DNA of 64,000 nt, from NCBI GenBank assembly GCA_003586115.2, contig QVOM02000115.1, positions 8,228,799 through 8,292,798 on the forward strand, written 5' to 3'. Every line of letters starts with the position of its first letter. Position 1 is the stretch's first letter. The stretch comes from Salvator merianae (taxonomy: Eukaryota; Chordata; Lepidosauria; Squamata; Teiidae). Of this stretch, positions 23,051 through 34,180 are shown piece by piece. The notes below the pieces were generated by a model, which was not told the origin of the DNA, ran no database searches, and saw only the letters and a program-made list of their open reading frames with translations. Position numbers and translations under genes: made by a program.

Positions 23051-24639
23051 TATGTTACATTTTAGAGGCTTGTACTAATCAAGCACTGAAAGCATGTCCT
23101 CCTGTGTTCATTATCGTGAAAAGGTGCAATGTCTGTTCTTGAGTGTGAAAGTTGTCCACTGTCCCTTCTTCCAGCTTATTCCATGCTTCAAAAGATCACT
23201 GGAGGTGAAGAAGAGGTCTTCGTTGCTTTATAAACTCAACCTGATTTGCTAGACATTAAGTAAATGCCACATATGAACTTGCGCTTTGGCTGCCTGAAGG
23301 GAGTGATGTGGGCATGAACTTCCCTCCCCAACATATCTGCCTCCTCCTCTCACGCAGGGGTGTAACAGGGAGCCTGGTGCTTAGAGCAGTTTCCAAGCCT
23401 GCTACCAGCAGATGCCTTCCCCAACCAGGAATACCCAGCCCATCTGGATGCTGTGGGGCGCTCCATCCCCAGCAGAGACCATCACTTTTGCAATCTAAAC
23501 AGAGCTTGGTGCATTCAAGCTTCCAGAGTACAGTCCGTCTCCTCTGCCAGTGACTGATACTTTTACCCTCCTTGATGAGGCTAAAAGGAGGGGGGGTGCC
23601 TATCACTAGCAGAGGAGGGGACCACATTCCCTAAGCCCCCAGGCATGGGAAGGCAAGACGCTTCTGTAAATCCACACCTGGTTGTCCATTCACCTGTCAG
23701 GAATGGCAAGCACTTAATTTTATATAGACTATATAATCCACATGTGTATAAATCATAGACATCTTGGGTCTGCAAATCGTATCATGTTTCTCGCCCCCTT
23801 AAATCCTATTAATGCAGTCTTTTGGCAGTGCCCTGAGTACACTTTGTGCTTTCTAAGACATGAGCTTGTTAAAAGGCTACCTGTTTTGACCGCCATCCAG
23901 ATCTTTAAGGCTGGTTCTTGCATGGCTCAATATTCATCATGCATCTTTACGGAGAACAGTTGATTCGTAATGAACTTGAGTGCACTTCGTCATTTACCCC
24001 CTAAGAAAATTACTGGTTTTTGAAATGATGCTATGGGATTGCTGCAAAATAACCAACAGAGCTATTCCTTGGAAATCGCCTAATGATCAATGCTTTGCAT
24101 GGTAATCATATTTCATTTACAGCTGCAAGTCTAGGTTTGGCCTTTCCTAACCCCAGTATTTTTCTAATAATTATTCTCCAGCTAGTCCTATGTTCTTGAA
24201 CCAAGAGTGGAATCCAGAACTGTGTGCTTAGTGATCTGATCACGATACTGGGCCAAAGCAGATGTAATGATAGTGAACTCTATTGCCCCCAGTTTGGTCA
24301 ATTGTACACTGAACATATGGCTGAATTATTTTTTTTGGAACCTTCTCTTTTTTCCTTAACAGATCTCAGTCAAGGATACAGATACAGGATTACTGTACCA
24401 CTGCTGCATCTGAGATCATGGAATGACTCCTGTCATTACCATTCGAATTACGTTGTGTCCAAACTTCCTACTGTATATCCTTTGTGGAAATGACTGAGGT
24501 CTTTGAAAGATCCTGATGTTCTTTATAGGAGAGTCTTCTTCTAGTCCTAGTTATAACAATAGTTTTCAAGTCCAAGTGGTTAATAAAACATTATAGCAAG
24601 CGGTCACAAAAGCATTATAGCAAACAACAGAAATAGCAA
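23051..24639. other. No gene seen
   Basis: A GC-richer patch at 23300-23640 has overlapping open frames on both strands (up to 123 codons) but no recognisable domain. The rest is AT-rich. A potential low-copy repeat cannot be excluded. Confidence 0.5.
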
Positions 24640-25145
24640 GTAGCCTGGATAGTTTTAAGAAAGGGTTTGACAAATTCATGGAGGACAGGTGTATCAATGG
24701 CTACTAAATGTGGCACCTGACTGAAGTATATAAATTCATGAAAGGTGCAGAAAAAGTGGATAGAGGAAAAAAAATCCTCTATTGCAGAACACTAGAACCA
24801 GGGGACACTCTATGAAGATGATTTTCAGGAAAGTTCGGACTAACAAGGAGAAGTATTTTTTCACCTACAGAGTCATTGATCTATGGAATTTATTACCAGA
24901 AGAGGTGGTGACAGCATCTAGCCTGGATAGCTTTAAGAAAGGGTTAGACAAATTCATGGAGGATAGGTGTATCAATGGCTACTAGAATTGATGCCTTCAA
25001 CTTCCAGGTTGAAGAGACAGGTTTTGCTTTTTTCTTTGGTTTGAGAATACTCAGAAAGAGTTAGTGGGCCACTGTGTGAGACAGAATACTGGACTAGATG
25101 GGCTATGGCCTCATCCAGCAGGGCTCATCTGTACTTATCTGTAAT
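24640..25145 (+). mobile_element. CR1/L3-like LINE 3' end with partial duplication
   Basis: The frame 24782-24985 encodes the last ORF2 residues (FFTYRVIDLWNLLPEEVV ... SFKKGLDKFMED), similar in pattern to the CR1 end at 21660-21770. The 3' end has the CR1-type phrases 'actggactagatgggc' and 'catccagcagggct'. The segment 24642-24706 is a second copy of 24919-24984, so the end of ORF2 occurs twice, once out of order. Confidence 0.7.
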
Positions 25146-26534
25146 TGTGTCATTGATTAGTTGGAATAAGACAAATTGTTCTGTCAGAAGTGGTTACTGG
25201 TTTTTGCTTGATCAGGAATCCTGTGTAACTTAAGAAGCTTGCACATTTATTTTTCTAGGAGTGTAAACCAGTAAAACAAAAGGCATTACCTTACTTATTG
25301 GTAGGTAACACCTAAATCCATGAATGAGGTGTTGCATGGCCCAACTGCCTATAAACAAAACATTAAAAGAAAAAATTATTTTGGCAAGTCCTACTGTTAC
25401 ACACTATAGTATATTTGTAGTGTTCCCAGTCGTTACTTATATTTTTAAGTAATGCTTGCACCAAATAAAAACTTGCTTGCAATCAAACCAAGTTGTGACA
25501 TGGCTCATAGGCACCCAAAATGAACAAGTTGTTGCAAGCCAGTGTTTCCTAATATCAACAGGAGTTGATTTGTGCTTGACAGAAGTCTGATCGCAAGCCC
25601 CACCTATTTCAGATTTGCTTTCTTCGTTAAATAAAATCAGTTCTCTGTTTTGATTTGAAATGGAAGAAGAGAAACAAGCTGGATTTCTGCCATGGGCCTG
25701 GCTTGTCAAGATGTCTTTGAAATAGTCACAGAAACACTAGAATTCAGAGATGAAAAGGCCATTTGCCACCTGGCTGTATAATCTCTCAGATCTATTCAAA
25801 GTGTACCATTTTCTGCTTGTCAGGAAATCCCTGCTAATATACGGAAGAAACATTGCAGAACTGTGAGGGAGGGATTCTTGTTGTGCAAAGCAATCCATAA
25901 TCTAGACGATGTCATTTCCATAAGCAAGCAAAAAGATTACTTAATAAAACGTGCATTCTGCTCACAGCCATTTTATCTGTGCATCTCAGTCCAGTTTAGT
26001 TAAGCTAAGCCCACTGAAATCAAAAGCATTTATGCAGATGGAATTGTGCAGGTCTGCAGCTTCACTATTTTCGAGAGTTTTGTCCTAATTAGTGAAAGAA
26101 GCATGAAGATATATGACATCTACAGAGCAACAGTTTCCTTATTAAATTATATACCAAAACTTTTAAACAAATTCTGACTCTAAGACCTGTGCTGAATAAC
26201 CAACAGGCAGGTAAGTATCTTGCCAGAGTAAACTTACAAAATAAAGTGTAACCCTATTTCTTCACAAGCAGTGAAGTATATAAGGGAAGTATTTGAAGTC
26301 ATTTGTGGAGTTCCAAAACAGCTTTCAAAATTATTACTTTGATCAAGAATTCCAAACATAATCTTTAGGAAAGAAATTAAGCATCTTTGCCACAGGTCAT
26401 TGCACTATAAAAGAAAACAATTGTGGGTGAGCGTGTGAGAGAAACCGACAGCCCCAAACACTGCTTGGTTTATTAAAAAAAATGACGGTTATTGAATTCA
26501 GTGAGATTAGCAGCACAGTCCTATACATGGCTTA
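25146..26534. other. No gene seen
   Basis: AT-rich intergenic sequence without a recognisable gene or structured repeat. Confidence 0.5.
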
Positions 26535-26705
26535 TATTGTTGTTAGGTGCTATGTAGTCAGAGCTGATGCTGGTCGACTCCATGGACAAGCCCTTGCAGT
26601 TTTCTTGAAAGAGATACAGAAATGTTCAAAGTATCTTCTTCCAGGAGATTCAAACCAGTAATGCTCTGCTTTCCAGGCAGTTCCTTTACTGGAGACCTAC
26701 CTAAT
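26535..26705 (-). mobile_element. tRNA-derived SINE (family S1), antisense, diverged
   Basis: On the plus strand it shows the family body in reverse: 'tcttgaaagagatacagaaa' and then 'tgctctgctttccaggcagt', which correspond to the body and anticodon-stem part of 33985-34180. The B box has decayed (gattcaaaccag). Confidence 0.55.
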
Positions 26706-27408
26706 GGCACCTTACTAATGGGTGTTTATAAGGGACTGCCCTGTTAAATGGAGGACAGATTCAGAGTATTCCTCGTACTCCCAGAATCGCAGCCCTTATT
26801 AAGATAAATCCAGAAAGAAATAGACACAAGACCTGTCTGAACCATATATTCGGATTTATAGAAATGACAACTGCTTTGGGGAGAGGTTTCTGTGTACTTT
26901 TGTGAACAAGCCTTCTGGCAAGAAAACTCTACATTTATTTTACTTGTTTCTACATGCATTTATTCATTCATTTGAACTGGGACTACATATGGCAGGAGCA
27001 ACAGCAGGCAAAAATGAGGTAGAGGGGATCAGTGACAGGGGCACACCTTTGCTTTTGTTTGATCACCCTGAACCATCTTCCAGTCTGTTATGGATGAGAA
27101 CCTGGTTCAGTGTGACCCAAACTATAGTGCAAAACCAGTGCTCTTTCGCACTCCTGCCTCTGCATGCCAGGAAGTGAGGGAAGTCAGGTTGAGGACTTTG
27201 GCAAAAGGTGGTTTTGAAATAAGAAGTGGAAAACCTTTGCAGCTGAATGTCTCCCATCATCCTTGAGCATGCTGGCTTGGACTAATGGGAATAGCAGTCC
27301 AGTGAGAACTGGAAGGCTACAGAATCCTTCCACCCAAACTAAATACAGCAAATGAAATGTGATCACAAAATCCTGCTGGCAGAATGTTCTGGCTAATTTT
27401 AACAAAAT
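26706..27408. other. No gene seen
   Basis: Non-coding. Short open frames only. Confidence 0.5.
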
Positions 27409-27411
27409 CTA

Positions 27412-27616
27412 GGCCCTTTCTGCACTAGGTCTTATTCCAGATTATATGCTGAATTAGAGACATGCCATCTGCATGCTAGTGCAGACTCTGTCAGGCCCCA
27501 GGTGGGGTCTGCTGTAGTCTGTACCAGGTGGGTCTGTCGTAGTCTGTACCAGCATGAAGATGGCTGGTCCCTATTCTGGGATATAATCTGGAATAAGGCA
27601 TAGTGCGGAATGGGCC
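27412..27616. mobile_element. 205-bp MITE with CTA target duplication
   Basis: Terminal inverted repeats of 31 bp match at about 27 positions: the left starts GGCCCTTTCTGCACTAGG, and the right, reversed, starts GGCCCATTCCGCACTATG. Both continue with CTTATTCCAGAT. The flanking triplets are CTA (27409-27411) and CTA (27617-27619). Three-base target duplications are typical of PIF/Harbinger-type elements, although those usually choose TWA, so the superfamily is tentative. Non-coding. Confidence 0.75.
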
Positions 27617-27924
27617 CTACTTTCATTATGCAGTCATTATATTGTAACTGCACTGTCTTGGATGTACTCCCTCTAAATAGATAAATTCAGAATTAGGCCT
27701 GAACATGTCTTATCATGCAGCTTGATTTGATATTGGTCTACCAGTTGCGCTAGTCTTGACTTTGACATAACAATGCCCCAATCACACTGTAAAGTCTTGG
27801 GTCTTCAGAGTCCACTTAGATTTAGTGAGCCTTATAAGAAACCCAGGTATTAACAAAACAGGGTGGATCAGAAATCAGAGTGAAAAGTATAACTATTAAA
27901 AAGTGATGTTCTATTAAAAATCCA

Positions 27925-27930
27925 TTTATT
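27925..27930 (-). terminator. Candidate distal FZD7 poly(A) signal
   Basis: AATAAA on the minus strand (CAAAAATAAATGG), followed by T-rich sequence. It lies next to a run of AU-rich and TGTA-type motifs (27930-28060) of the kind common at the ends of 3'UTRs. Confidence 0.35.
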
Positions 27931-28613
27931 TTTGTGTTCTGTACATATGAAGAACCTCTCAGGAAACAAAAAAGTAAGTAAAAACATAAATACATATATA
28001 TTTCTTACAAAATGTCAGATTTACAAAATATACATTCTGCACTTTCAGTTTGTCTCGTGCACAAATTTTTTAAAAAGGAAAGAAATTCAGGATCTCTGAA
28101 CTAGGGAGACCAAAATATACTGCCGAATAATAGGGAGATGGTTCACTCATTGCTATATCCTCCCAAACTAGGTCCTGCATATCCCTTCGATGGCTTTTAT
28201 TTCCCTCACCAATGCTCCTGTATGGGAGAGGTTGTTTCCTCTACCTACTGAAAACTTGATTGCAATTCATAAAAGAAGAAAATGATGATGATGAAGAAGA
28301 AGAAATTATTAGAGTCTTCGGTAGGAAAGTAAAATAAATGAAGGGCTTGTTAAGCCCATGGTTCTCAAATTAGTCCTTTTAGCAATAAAATTAACTCAAA
28401 ACTTTCAGGTTCAAAGAAATCTAACTTAATTCCCCCCCCTTTAAGAAACAGTCAAATTTTAACATGATTTAAGAGACTGAGAAAAATGGAGCATCTTTAA
28501 CATTTCAAAAAGGAATATGAAGTGCTTCTGAAGTCAAAAGCAATTTCTTTTAATCAGTGTTCCTCTTCAAGAAAAGTTCATATATAATCTTGTACTTAAA
28601 ATGAGCTCACATA

Positions 28614-28619
28614 TTTATT
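28614..28619 (-). terminator. Candidate proximal FZD7 poly(A) signal
   Basis: AATAAA on the minus strand within TGAAATAAATATG, about 2.17 kb after the stop codon. A transcript ending here would have about the 3'UTR length I recall for mammalian FZD7. Confidence 0.35.
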
Positions 28620-29170
28620 TCAAAAGCATAAGACGGATTTAATAAGGTGACTGTTCAAGAAAGAAATTGACAACACAACATTATGCATATCTACTTAGAT
28701 GTGAGCCCTGTGAATTTAATGGCCCTTACTCCCAGGTAAATTACAAAGGACTGCAATTATAAAACATTAATCCCCCCCTAAATCTTGGACACAATACAAA
28801 ATTAGTTCTGCCCTTGTTGTCATGTCCAACAAGTAGGACTTCGGTCTGTGATCACTATCACTTCTGATTTCTATGGGACATACAGTCCTTTTCCTGACAT
28901 GTGTCAATGCACATCTCTGAGACAAATTAATGTTGAAGTAGCTTACTTCCTACAGGTGTGCATGAATGCAGCCATTGTTATGGCAACTTTTGCTGAACTG
29001 GGTTGTAAACCACAAATTAAGAATGCAATCCTAAATATGCTTCCTAGGAAATAGTTCCATTGAATCCAACAGAACCTAGATGTAAGTAAACAGAGGTAGA
29101 ATTCTGCTGCAAGCTAATAGGTGCAATGCCTGGTCTTTTTAAAATTGAAAAATAAAACCATTGATTTCAA

Positions 29171-29336
29171 TATAGCAAGGGAGTCTAGTAGCGCCTTGGA
29201 GACTAATAAAGAGAAAGAAGTTGGTAGCATGACCTTTCATAGACTAAACCTATGAAGGTTTAGTCTACAAAAGCTCATGCTACCAACTTCTTTCTCTTTA
29301 TTAGTCTCTACGGTGCTGCTAGATCCCCTTGCTATA
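29171..29336. repeat. Large fold-back, 80-bp arms
   Basis: Arms 29171-29250 and 29257-29336 are reverse complements at about 71 of 80 positions, with a 34-bp perfectly paired core and a six-base loop. The arms carry the phrase 'gagactaataaagagaaaga', and right after the repeat comes 'gatccagactaacatgg', a phrase common in reptile repeats. It is probably two head-to-head copies of one short repeat. Transcribed as part of the FZD7 3'UTR, it would form a long RNA duplex. Confidence 0.8.
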
Positions 29337-29451
29337 CTGATCCAGACTAACATGGATACGTCTTTGAATTCTACTACCATTGATCTCAACTGAATTTAAA
29401 GTTTGTTAATGGAACAGAGGATTGGCACCAGTTTAGCACCAGGTTGCTCGC

Positions 29452-29480
29452 CCTTTCTTTCTTTCTCTTTCTTTTCTTTC
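29452..29480 (+). repeat. CTTT-rich microsatellite
   Basis: Imperfect CTTT repeats. On the FZD7 strand this is an AAAG-rich tract. Confidence 0.8.
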
Positions 29481-30785
29481 TCATCATCACCCATTTCTAG
29501 GTCCATTTCTCCCTTTTAACTATAACAAAAGTATACTAAGCAGAAACACAACAGTTTTATGGAAAGAAAGGAGATTATATGTCCCTGTTTTGCATATTTT
29601 TGAGGCTAGCTATTTTGTCAGGTGTTCTGAATTAAAACTCCATTTAAAAAAGTGGGGGCTGGGAGAGTTTCAGATTTCTTTGAGTTAAACAGAGGACCTT
29701 CCCGAAATTTCCTTTCCCTCAGTATTCATAAAAGGAATGTGGAGCTCCATAGCTGAACCTCAACAAATTCTTTGTTAAGTTTCCCCATAAAAACTGATCC
29801 CATGCTTATGCCTCACTGTAGAGAAACACACTTTTGTCTCTTTTGTCCCCCCCTAACAAAAGGGAAGAGAATAAAAAGCATTCTATGGAAAATCAACATG
29901 TCACTTCTTTTGCAGTGCCCTACACAGAAACGCCTTTCCTCTCCCTCAGCCCTCTTCAAAAACCCCAGAAGACACTTTAACCAAGGTAGGATTTTCCTGG
30001 AATGAAGCTTTTACTGAAATTTGTTCTACTGTTTAATCAGAAGTGAATTCCCCTGGTAGCCAATGCAAAAGCAAACAGAGACATGTCAACTCAGAAACCC
30101 CACTGAGTTCAGTAAGATCCACACCCATAGAAGTGTGGATAGGGTGGCTGCTTACCTAGGACTAGGAACCAGTGAATTCAATCTGCAGAAAGATTGCCCT
30201 GCAGTGCCCTGTCCCAGGTTTGTTTGCAAAACCTGAGAAGCTCCAAAATTTTTTTAACTGGGAGCATCCTTGACTTTAAAAATGAGAAGAAAACTAACAC
30301 AGTTTTGAGGTGTCTTGAGGTGACTCCAAAGATACCAAATTAGGGCTTTGGTTTTTGGACAGAGAAGTCTATCAATACCAAGTTGACACCACTGAATGAC
30401 ACAAATGTGACATCTTTTCTCTTTCATTACTGTTTTTCCTTACCTTCCTTCCCTGCAAAATTTTTTTTTTAAAAAACCCTTATGTCTTTGCCAGACTATT
30501 CCAGTATTTCCCTTTGAATACATACTGGAGTACTTCTTAAAAGGGGAGAGGAAAGTAAAGAAATTCTCACATTCTTAGGAAGGACACTTCTCCTGCACTC
30601 TTGAACTCGGTTAAGGAGGAAAACCAAGTGGGAATGTTCAGTGCATGTAAATGGGATCACTTGGAAATTGGGAAAGGTAGCTTTTTAGGGAAGATCCACC
30701 TATCCCTCCTCTAAAAATGTCTTCTCCTGGGGTAGCAGCCGCCACCTCAGAGAAATACTAATGGGTAGGGGATGGTGAAGGTCCC

Positions 30786-32555
30786 TCATACTGCAGTCTC
30801 CCCTTTGCTTCCAGTGCTGAGTCTATGGTAAAAACGTCGCCAAGACTGGAGAGTTTTGCCAGTCCAAATCCAGAAGCCAGTGGTGATTCCTACAATCATG
30901 GTCATGAGGTACTTGATGACAAAGACTGTGAAGTCAGGGCTCATGGGGGAAAAGTTGGTGGGGCAAGTGATGGCATAGCTCTTGCAGGTCTGCAACAGCC
31001 AAGTCTTCTCCCAAGTGTCTCGAAAGGCCTGCTCGTAGAAGTAGCAGGCTAGCACGATGGTGGCAGGCACAGTGTACAAGACGCTGAAGACGCCAATCCT
31101 CACCATGAGCTTCTCCAGCTTCTCAGTCTTGGTGCCATCATGTTTCATGATGGTCCGTATGCGGAAGAGGGACACAAAGCCGGCCAGCAGAAAGGAAGTA
31201 CCAATGAAGAGGTAGACGAAGAGTGGGGCCAGCACGAAGCCACGCAGTGCATCCACGCTGTAGATGCCCACGTAACAGACCCCGCTGAGAATGTCCCCAT
31301 CCACCTTACCCATGGCCAGGATGGTGATGGTTTTGATGGCAGGCACAGCCCAAGCAGCCAGGTGGAAGTACTGGGAGTTGGCCTCAATGGCTTCATGGCC
31401 CCACTTCATTCCTGCTGCCAGGAACCAGGTGAGAGAGAGGATGACCCACCAGATGGAACTGGCCATGCCAAAAAAGTAGAGGATCATGAACAAGATGGTG
31501 CAGCCTTCCTTCTTGGTGCCTTGCACCACTGTGCGGTAGCCTTCCTCAGAGAAGCGTTCCACGCACACCACCTTGTCCTCCAGCATGAAGCCCGCCACAT
31601 AGGCCACAGCCACCATGAAGTAGCAGCCTGAGAGGAAGATGATGGGGCGCTCTGGGTAGCTGAAGCGCCGCATGTCCACCAGGTAGGTCAAGACAGTGAA
31701 GAGAGTGGAGGCACAGCAGAGCACGGACCAGATCCCCACCAAAAGTCGGGCAAAGCGGACCTCGGTCTCCTTGAAATACATCAACCCATTGGGCAGATCT
31801 GGCTCGCAGGGGGCCCCACAGTCCCTCTCGCCCAAAAAGCGGTAGCCCAGGTAAGAGGGGACTTTCAGTTGCCGTGGGCAGGAGAAAGCATAGTGGCTGG
31901 GGGGCAGAGGGTGGGCGGGGGGGCCGGGCAGGTAGGCAGTGGGGTACGCCGTCGCGCTCCCAGACCCCCCGGTGCCTCCCGCGGCGCCGCTGCTGCCGCC
32001 GCCTCCTTCTGCGCCTCCGCCGGAGGTGTCCGAGGTATTCTGCCCCACGCAGATCTCACCCGCGCCGTGCACTGGGAAGTTCTCGCAGCGGAGCCGCTCG
32101 GGCCACTGGAAGCCGAACTTGTTCATGAGGGCCTCGCAACCCTGGCGTGCCCGCTCGCACAGAGAGCGGCACGGCGGGATGGCCTGCTCCAGGACGGTGC
32201 AGACGGGCGCGTACATGGAGCACAGGAAGAAGCGCAGCTCCGGCGAGCACTGCACTTTCACCAGCGGGTAGAACTGGTGCACCTCCAGGCCGGCGTCCTC
32301 CTGGTTGGTGTGCCCCAGCAGGTTGGGCAGGATGGTCTGGTTGTAGGCGATGTCCGTGCACAGCGGGATGGAGATGGGCTGGCAGAAGCCGTGATCCGGC
32401 ACTGAGATCCCTTTCTCGCCGTGGTACGGCTGCGCCCCGGCGCCCGACGGGGATCCCCAGAGGGCGCTCAGGAAGACCGCCAGGCCCAGGGAAGCCCCGG
32501 CCCGCAGCGACTCCGATCGCGACCACGGCGCCCTCTTCGTCGCTCCCCGGCCCAT
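30786..32555 (-). CDS. FZD7: Frizzled-7, Wnt receptor (single exon)
   Basis: Encodes 589 residues (human about 574). A signal peptide covers 1-41, followed by [19 protein letters not shown]. The Wnt-binding cysteine-rich domain spans about 58-169 with all ten cysteines (58, 66, 103, 112, 119, 129, 133, 140, 157, 169). N-glycosylation sites lie at 72 (NQT) and 173 (NTS). A Gly/Ser/Ala-rich linker covers 177-223, and seven membrane segments run from about 271 to 565. The Dishevelled-binding KTLQSW is at 567-572 and the C-terminal PDZ ligand is ETAV. FZD7 is chosen over FZD1 and FZD2 by the CRD end ([17 protein letters not shown]) and the tail (HRLS..SKGETAV). The start is the ATG at 32555 (A at -3, G at +4). 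The frame is open for 14 more codons to a GTG at 32597, which is not a plausible start. The protein sits in the plasma membrane and signals through canonical and planar-polarity Wnt pathways. Confidence 0.97.
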   Translation of the reverse strand: MGRGATKRAPWSRSESLRAGASLGLAVFLSALWGSPSGAGAQPYHGEKGISVPDHGFCQPISIPLCTDIAYNQTILPNLLGHTNQEDAGLEVHQFYPLVKVQCSPELRFFLCSMYAPVCTVLEQAIPPCRSLCERARQGCEALMNKFGFQWPERLRCENFPVHGAGEICVGQNTSDTSGGGAEGGGGSSGAAGGTGGSGSATAYPTAYLPGPPAHPLPPSHYAFSCPRQLKVPSYLGYRFLGERDCGAPCEPDLPNGLMYFKETEVRFARLLVGIWSVLCCASTLFTVLTYLVDMRRFSYPERPIIFLSGCYFMVAVAYVAGFMLEDKVVCVERFSEEGYRTVVQGTKKEGCTILFMILYFFGMASSIWWVILSLTWFLAAGMKWGHEAIEANSQYFHLAAWAVPAIKTITILAMGKVDGDILSGVCYVGIYSVDALRGFVLAPLFVYLFIGTSFLLAGFVSLFRIRTIMKHDGTKTEKLEKLMVRIGVFSVLYTVPATIVLACYFYEQAFRDTWEKTWLLQTCKSYAITCPTNFSPMSPDFTVFVIKYLMTMIVGITTGFWIWTGKTLQSWRRFYHRLSTGSKGETAV

Positions 32556-33640
32556 GATTCGACACAGCAGGCAGCCAGGGAAACAAAACAGGCGCACACG
32601 ACGACGGGCGAGAGGAAGGGAAAGGAGGGGGGTCCTTACAGCGCCAAACGCATGGGGCGGCGTGGGGCGGGGTGGGGCGAAGTGGAGTGGAGTGGCGGGC
32701 GGCTGCGGACGGGGTCAGACGGCGGCAGCGGGGCTGGCTCTGCTCTCTCAGCCGCCTGCTCTCGGGTGGGGGAGCTGAAAGGAGGCGGATCGCTCGCCTA
32801 ACCGGCTCTCTCGTTGATCGCTTGCCAAGGGTGCTGGATAACAATTCTCCTCTGGAGCCCCAAAATCAATGAGTCCTTGTGCCACCTCCGCCGCCACCAC
32901 GCATGCACCGACGCGGACCCCGCTCCGGGTAGAGATCCTGTTGTAACCTCAGCGAGAGAGCCTCACCTCTTGCAGCCACGAAGCCAATCCGTGCCGGAAT
33001 TAAGCAAGCAAGCAAACAAAAAAGTTTCCAAGGCCGGTGGAAGCGGGGGGGGGGGGCGAATGTGAGAGCGAATTATCCGCCAGATATGCTGTCCTTGACG
33101 AAGTGCCTCCGTGGCAACTTAAGCGACTCCGCCGCTCCCCGCTTGGCTGCTCAGCCTCTTAAAGCGAGGGATTTAGGTTTAGAGTTAAACGGATTATTAT
33201 GACTTCTCCCGCTTGATCCACGTTATTTGACTCGAGGGGCTTTCAATAATTTTTAAAAATCCAATTACTGCGTGATGCTCCTCTTCGCCAGCGCTGACAC
33301 TATTAGATCGTCACACTCCGTCCCGAAACCCGCTTTTAAAGACAATATGATCCCGCCGGGCGCCCTCGGACTTGGCAGATCCTGTGGTTGAGAAAATGAA
33401 CCGCACGAGCCGACGGAACTCTCGCTCGCCGCAATAGAGAGCTCAGCAAGGTGGCGCGGGACGCTGGCAGCAGAGAAGAGAAAGACACATATATGTCTGA
33501 GTGTTCCAAAGAGCTCCGCCCCTTCCCCATTCACAAACCAAGCTGTGGGCGGGGCATCGATTCCCGACCCCTGCCAATTACGCGCTCTGTTGTCTGCACA
33601 GTCGCGCTCAGGATTGGACAGAAAAATAAAAGGCTCGAAT
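32556..33640 (-). promoter_or_regulatory. FZD7 5' region: CpG-rich promoter candidate
   Basis: This GC-rich, CpG-rich stretch continues from the GC-rich 5' half of the FZD7 coding sequence. It holds GC boxes (GGGCGGGGC at 33547-33555, CCGCCCC at 33516-33522, and a G-rich cluster at 32650-32700). CCAAT boxes occur on both strands (plus 33574-33578; minus 33613-33617). A minus-strand TTTAAAAG lies near 33332 and a palindromic ACATATATGT at 33487-33496. Plus-strand AATAAAAGG (33624-33632) would suit a divergent start. The transcription start cannot be fixed from sequence. No transposon is recognised within it, unlike the flanks. Confidence 0.6.
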
Positions 33641-33984
33641 GGGAGAGGAGGAATGTAGGCGTGTCTTGTAATGGGGGGATTCCTGTGCTGAGAAAGTTGA
33701 AAGAAACTTTCACTCTCAGAGACTGTTGAATGGAAAAGAGGGGAGGCTGGAAGAATCAAGGACGCATTATGACTAAAAATGGGGGGTTTTCTGCGGCGGG
33801 GTGTGGAAGGAGACAGTTGTCCTTGGCCCATCTTTCCTAGGGCCTCTAGCGCCAAAGGGCAACCCCAGATCACGGCAGGGAGAAGGGAGATCAAGAAACT
33901 CCGAGGTTCCTGCGTCCGGAAGCCGGGAGTAGGGGACAATCCTTAACGTGCAGTTTGATACGCCACTGGGAACAGCCCTGGGCA
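33641..33984. other. FZD7 upstream flank, no gene seen
   Basis: The transition from the CpG-rich region to ordinary sequence. A 224-codon open frame on the minus strand (33265-33939) starts at a TTG, is Ser/Pro-rich and overlaps the promoter, so I regard it as chance in GC-rich DNA. Confidence 0.5.
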
Positions 33985-34180
33985 GGGTTTTTAATGTTGG
34001 CTATCATCAAATCCTAGCTGACTGCATTGGCTTCTCCATGGACACCGCTATGCTGTTTTCCTGGCAGAGATACAGAAGTAGTTTGCCATTGTCTACTTGT
34101 GGGAAGAGGTTGGGGATTGAACCGCTAACCCTCTGCTTTCCAGGTAGTTTGTTCTATCACTGAGCTAAAGCCCCTCCCAT
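33985..34180 (-). mobile_element. tRNA-derived SINE (family S1), antisense
   Basis: Read on the minus strand, it starts GGGAGGGGCTTTAGCTCAGT (tRNA-like 5' end with A box), has a B box GGTTCAATCCC (34113-34123), and then the body phrase CTTCTGTATCTCTGCC. This is the best-preserved family member in the window and serves as reference for the others. It lies about 350 bp upstream of the FZD7 promoter region. Confidence 0.75.

Larger units (their letters stand above)
27905..30785 (-). other. Probable FZD7 3'UTR
   Basis: This minus-strand sequence follows the FZD7 stop. It is AT-rich and free of SINEs and LINEs, in contrast to both flanks, which fits a selected 3'UTR. Poly(A) signals AATAAA on the minus strand occur at 28614-28619, 28196-28201 and 27925-27930. 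The first would give a 3'UTR of about 2.2 kb, close to the roughly 2 kb I recall for human FZD7; the last would give about 2.9 kb. It contains a large fold-back (29171-29336) and a (CTTT)-rich tract (29452-29480). The extent is inferred, not observed. Confidence 0.45.

Noticed and set aside
31140..31631. 163-codon plus-strand open frame inside FZD7
   Set aside because: It is antisense to conserved membrane segments of FZD7, and its openness follows from the codon use of the real gene. No domain is visible.
31869..32405. 178-codon plus-strand open frame opposite the FZD7 cysteine-rich domain
   Set aside because: Antisense shadow in GC-rich DNA where stops are rare.
32556..32597. FZD7 start at 32597, 14 codons further upstream
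   Set aside because: The codon at 32597 is GTG, not ATG. The in-frame ATG at 32555 has a good context (A at -3, G at +4) and leaves a normal signal peptide.
33265..33939. 224-codon minus-strand open frame upstream of FZD7
   Set aside because: Starts at TTG, lies across the CpG-rich promoter, is low in conserved-looking residues and has no family signature.
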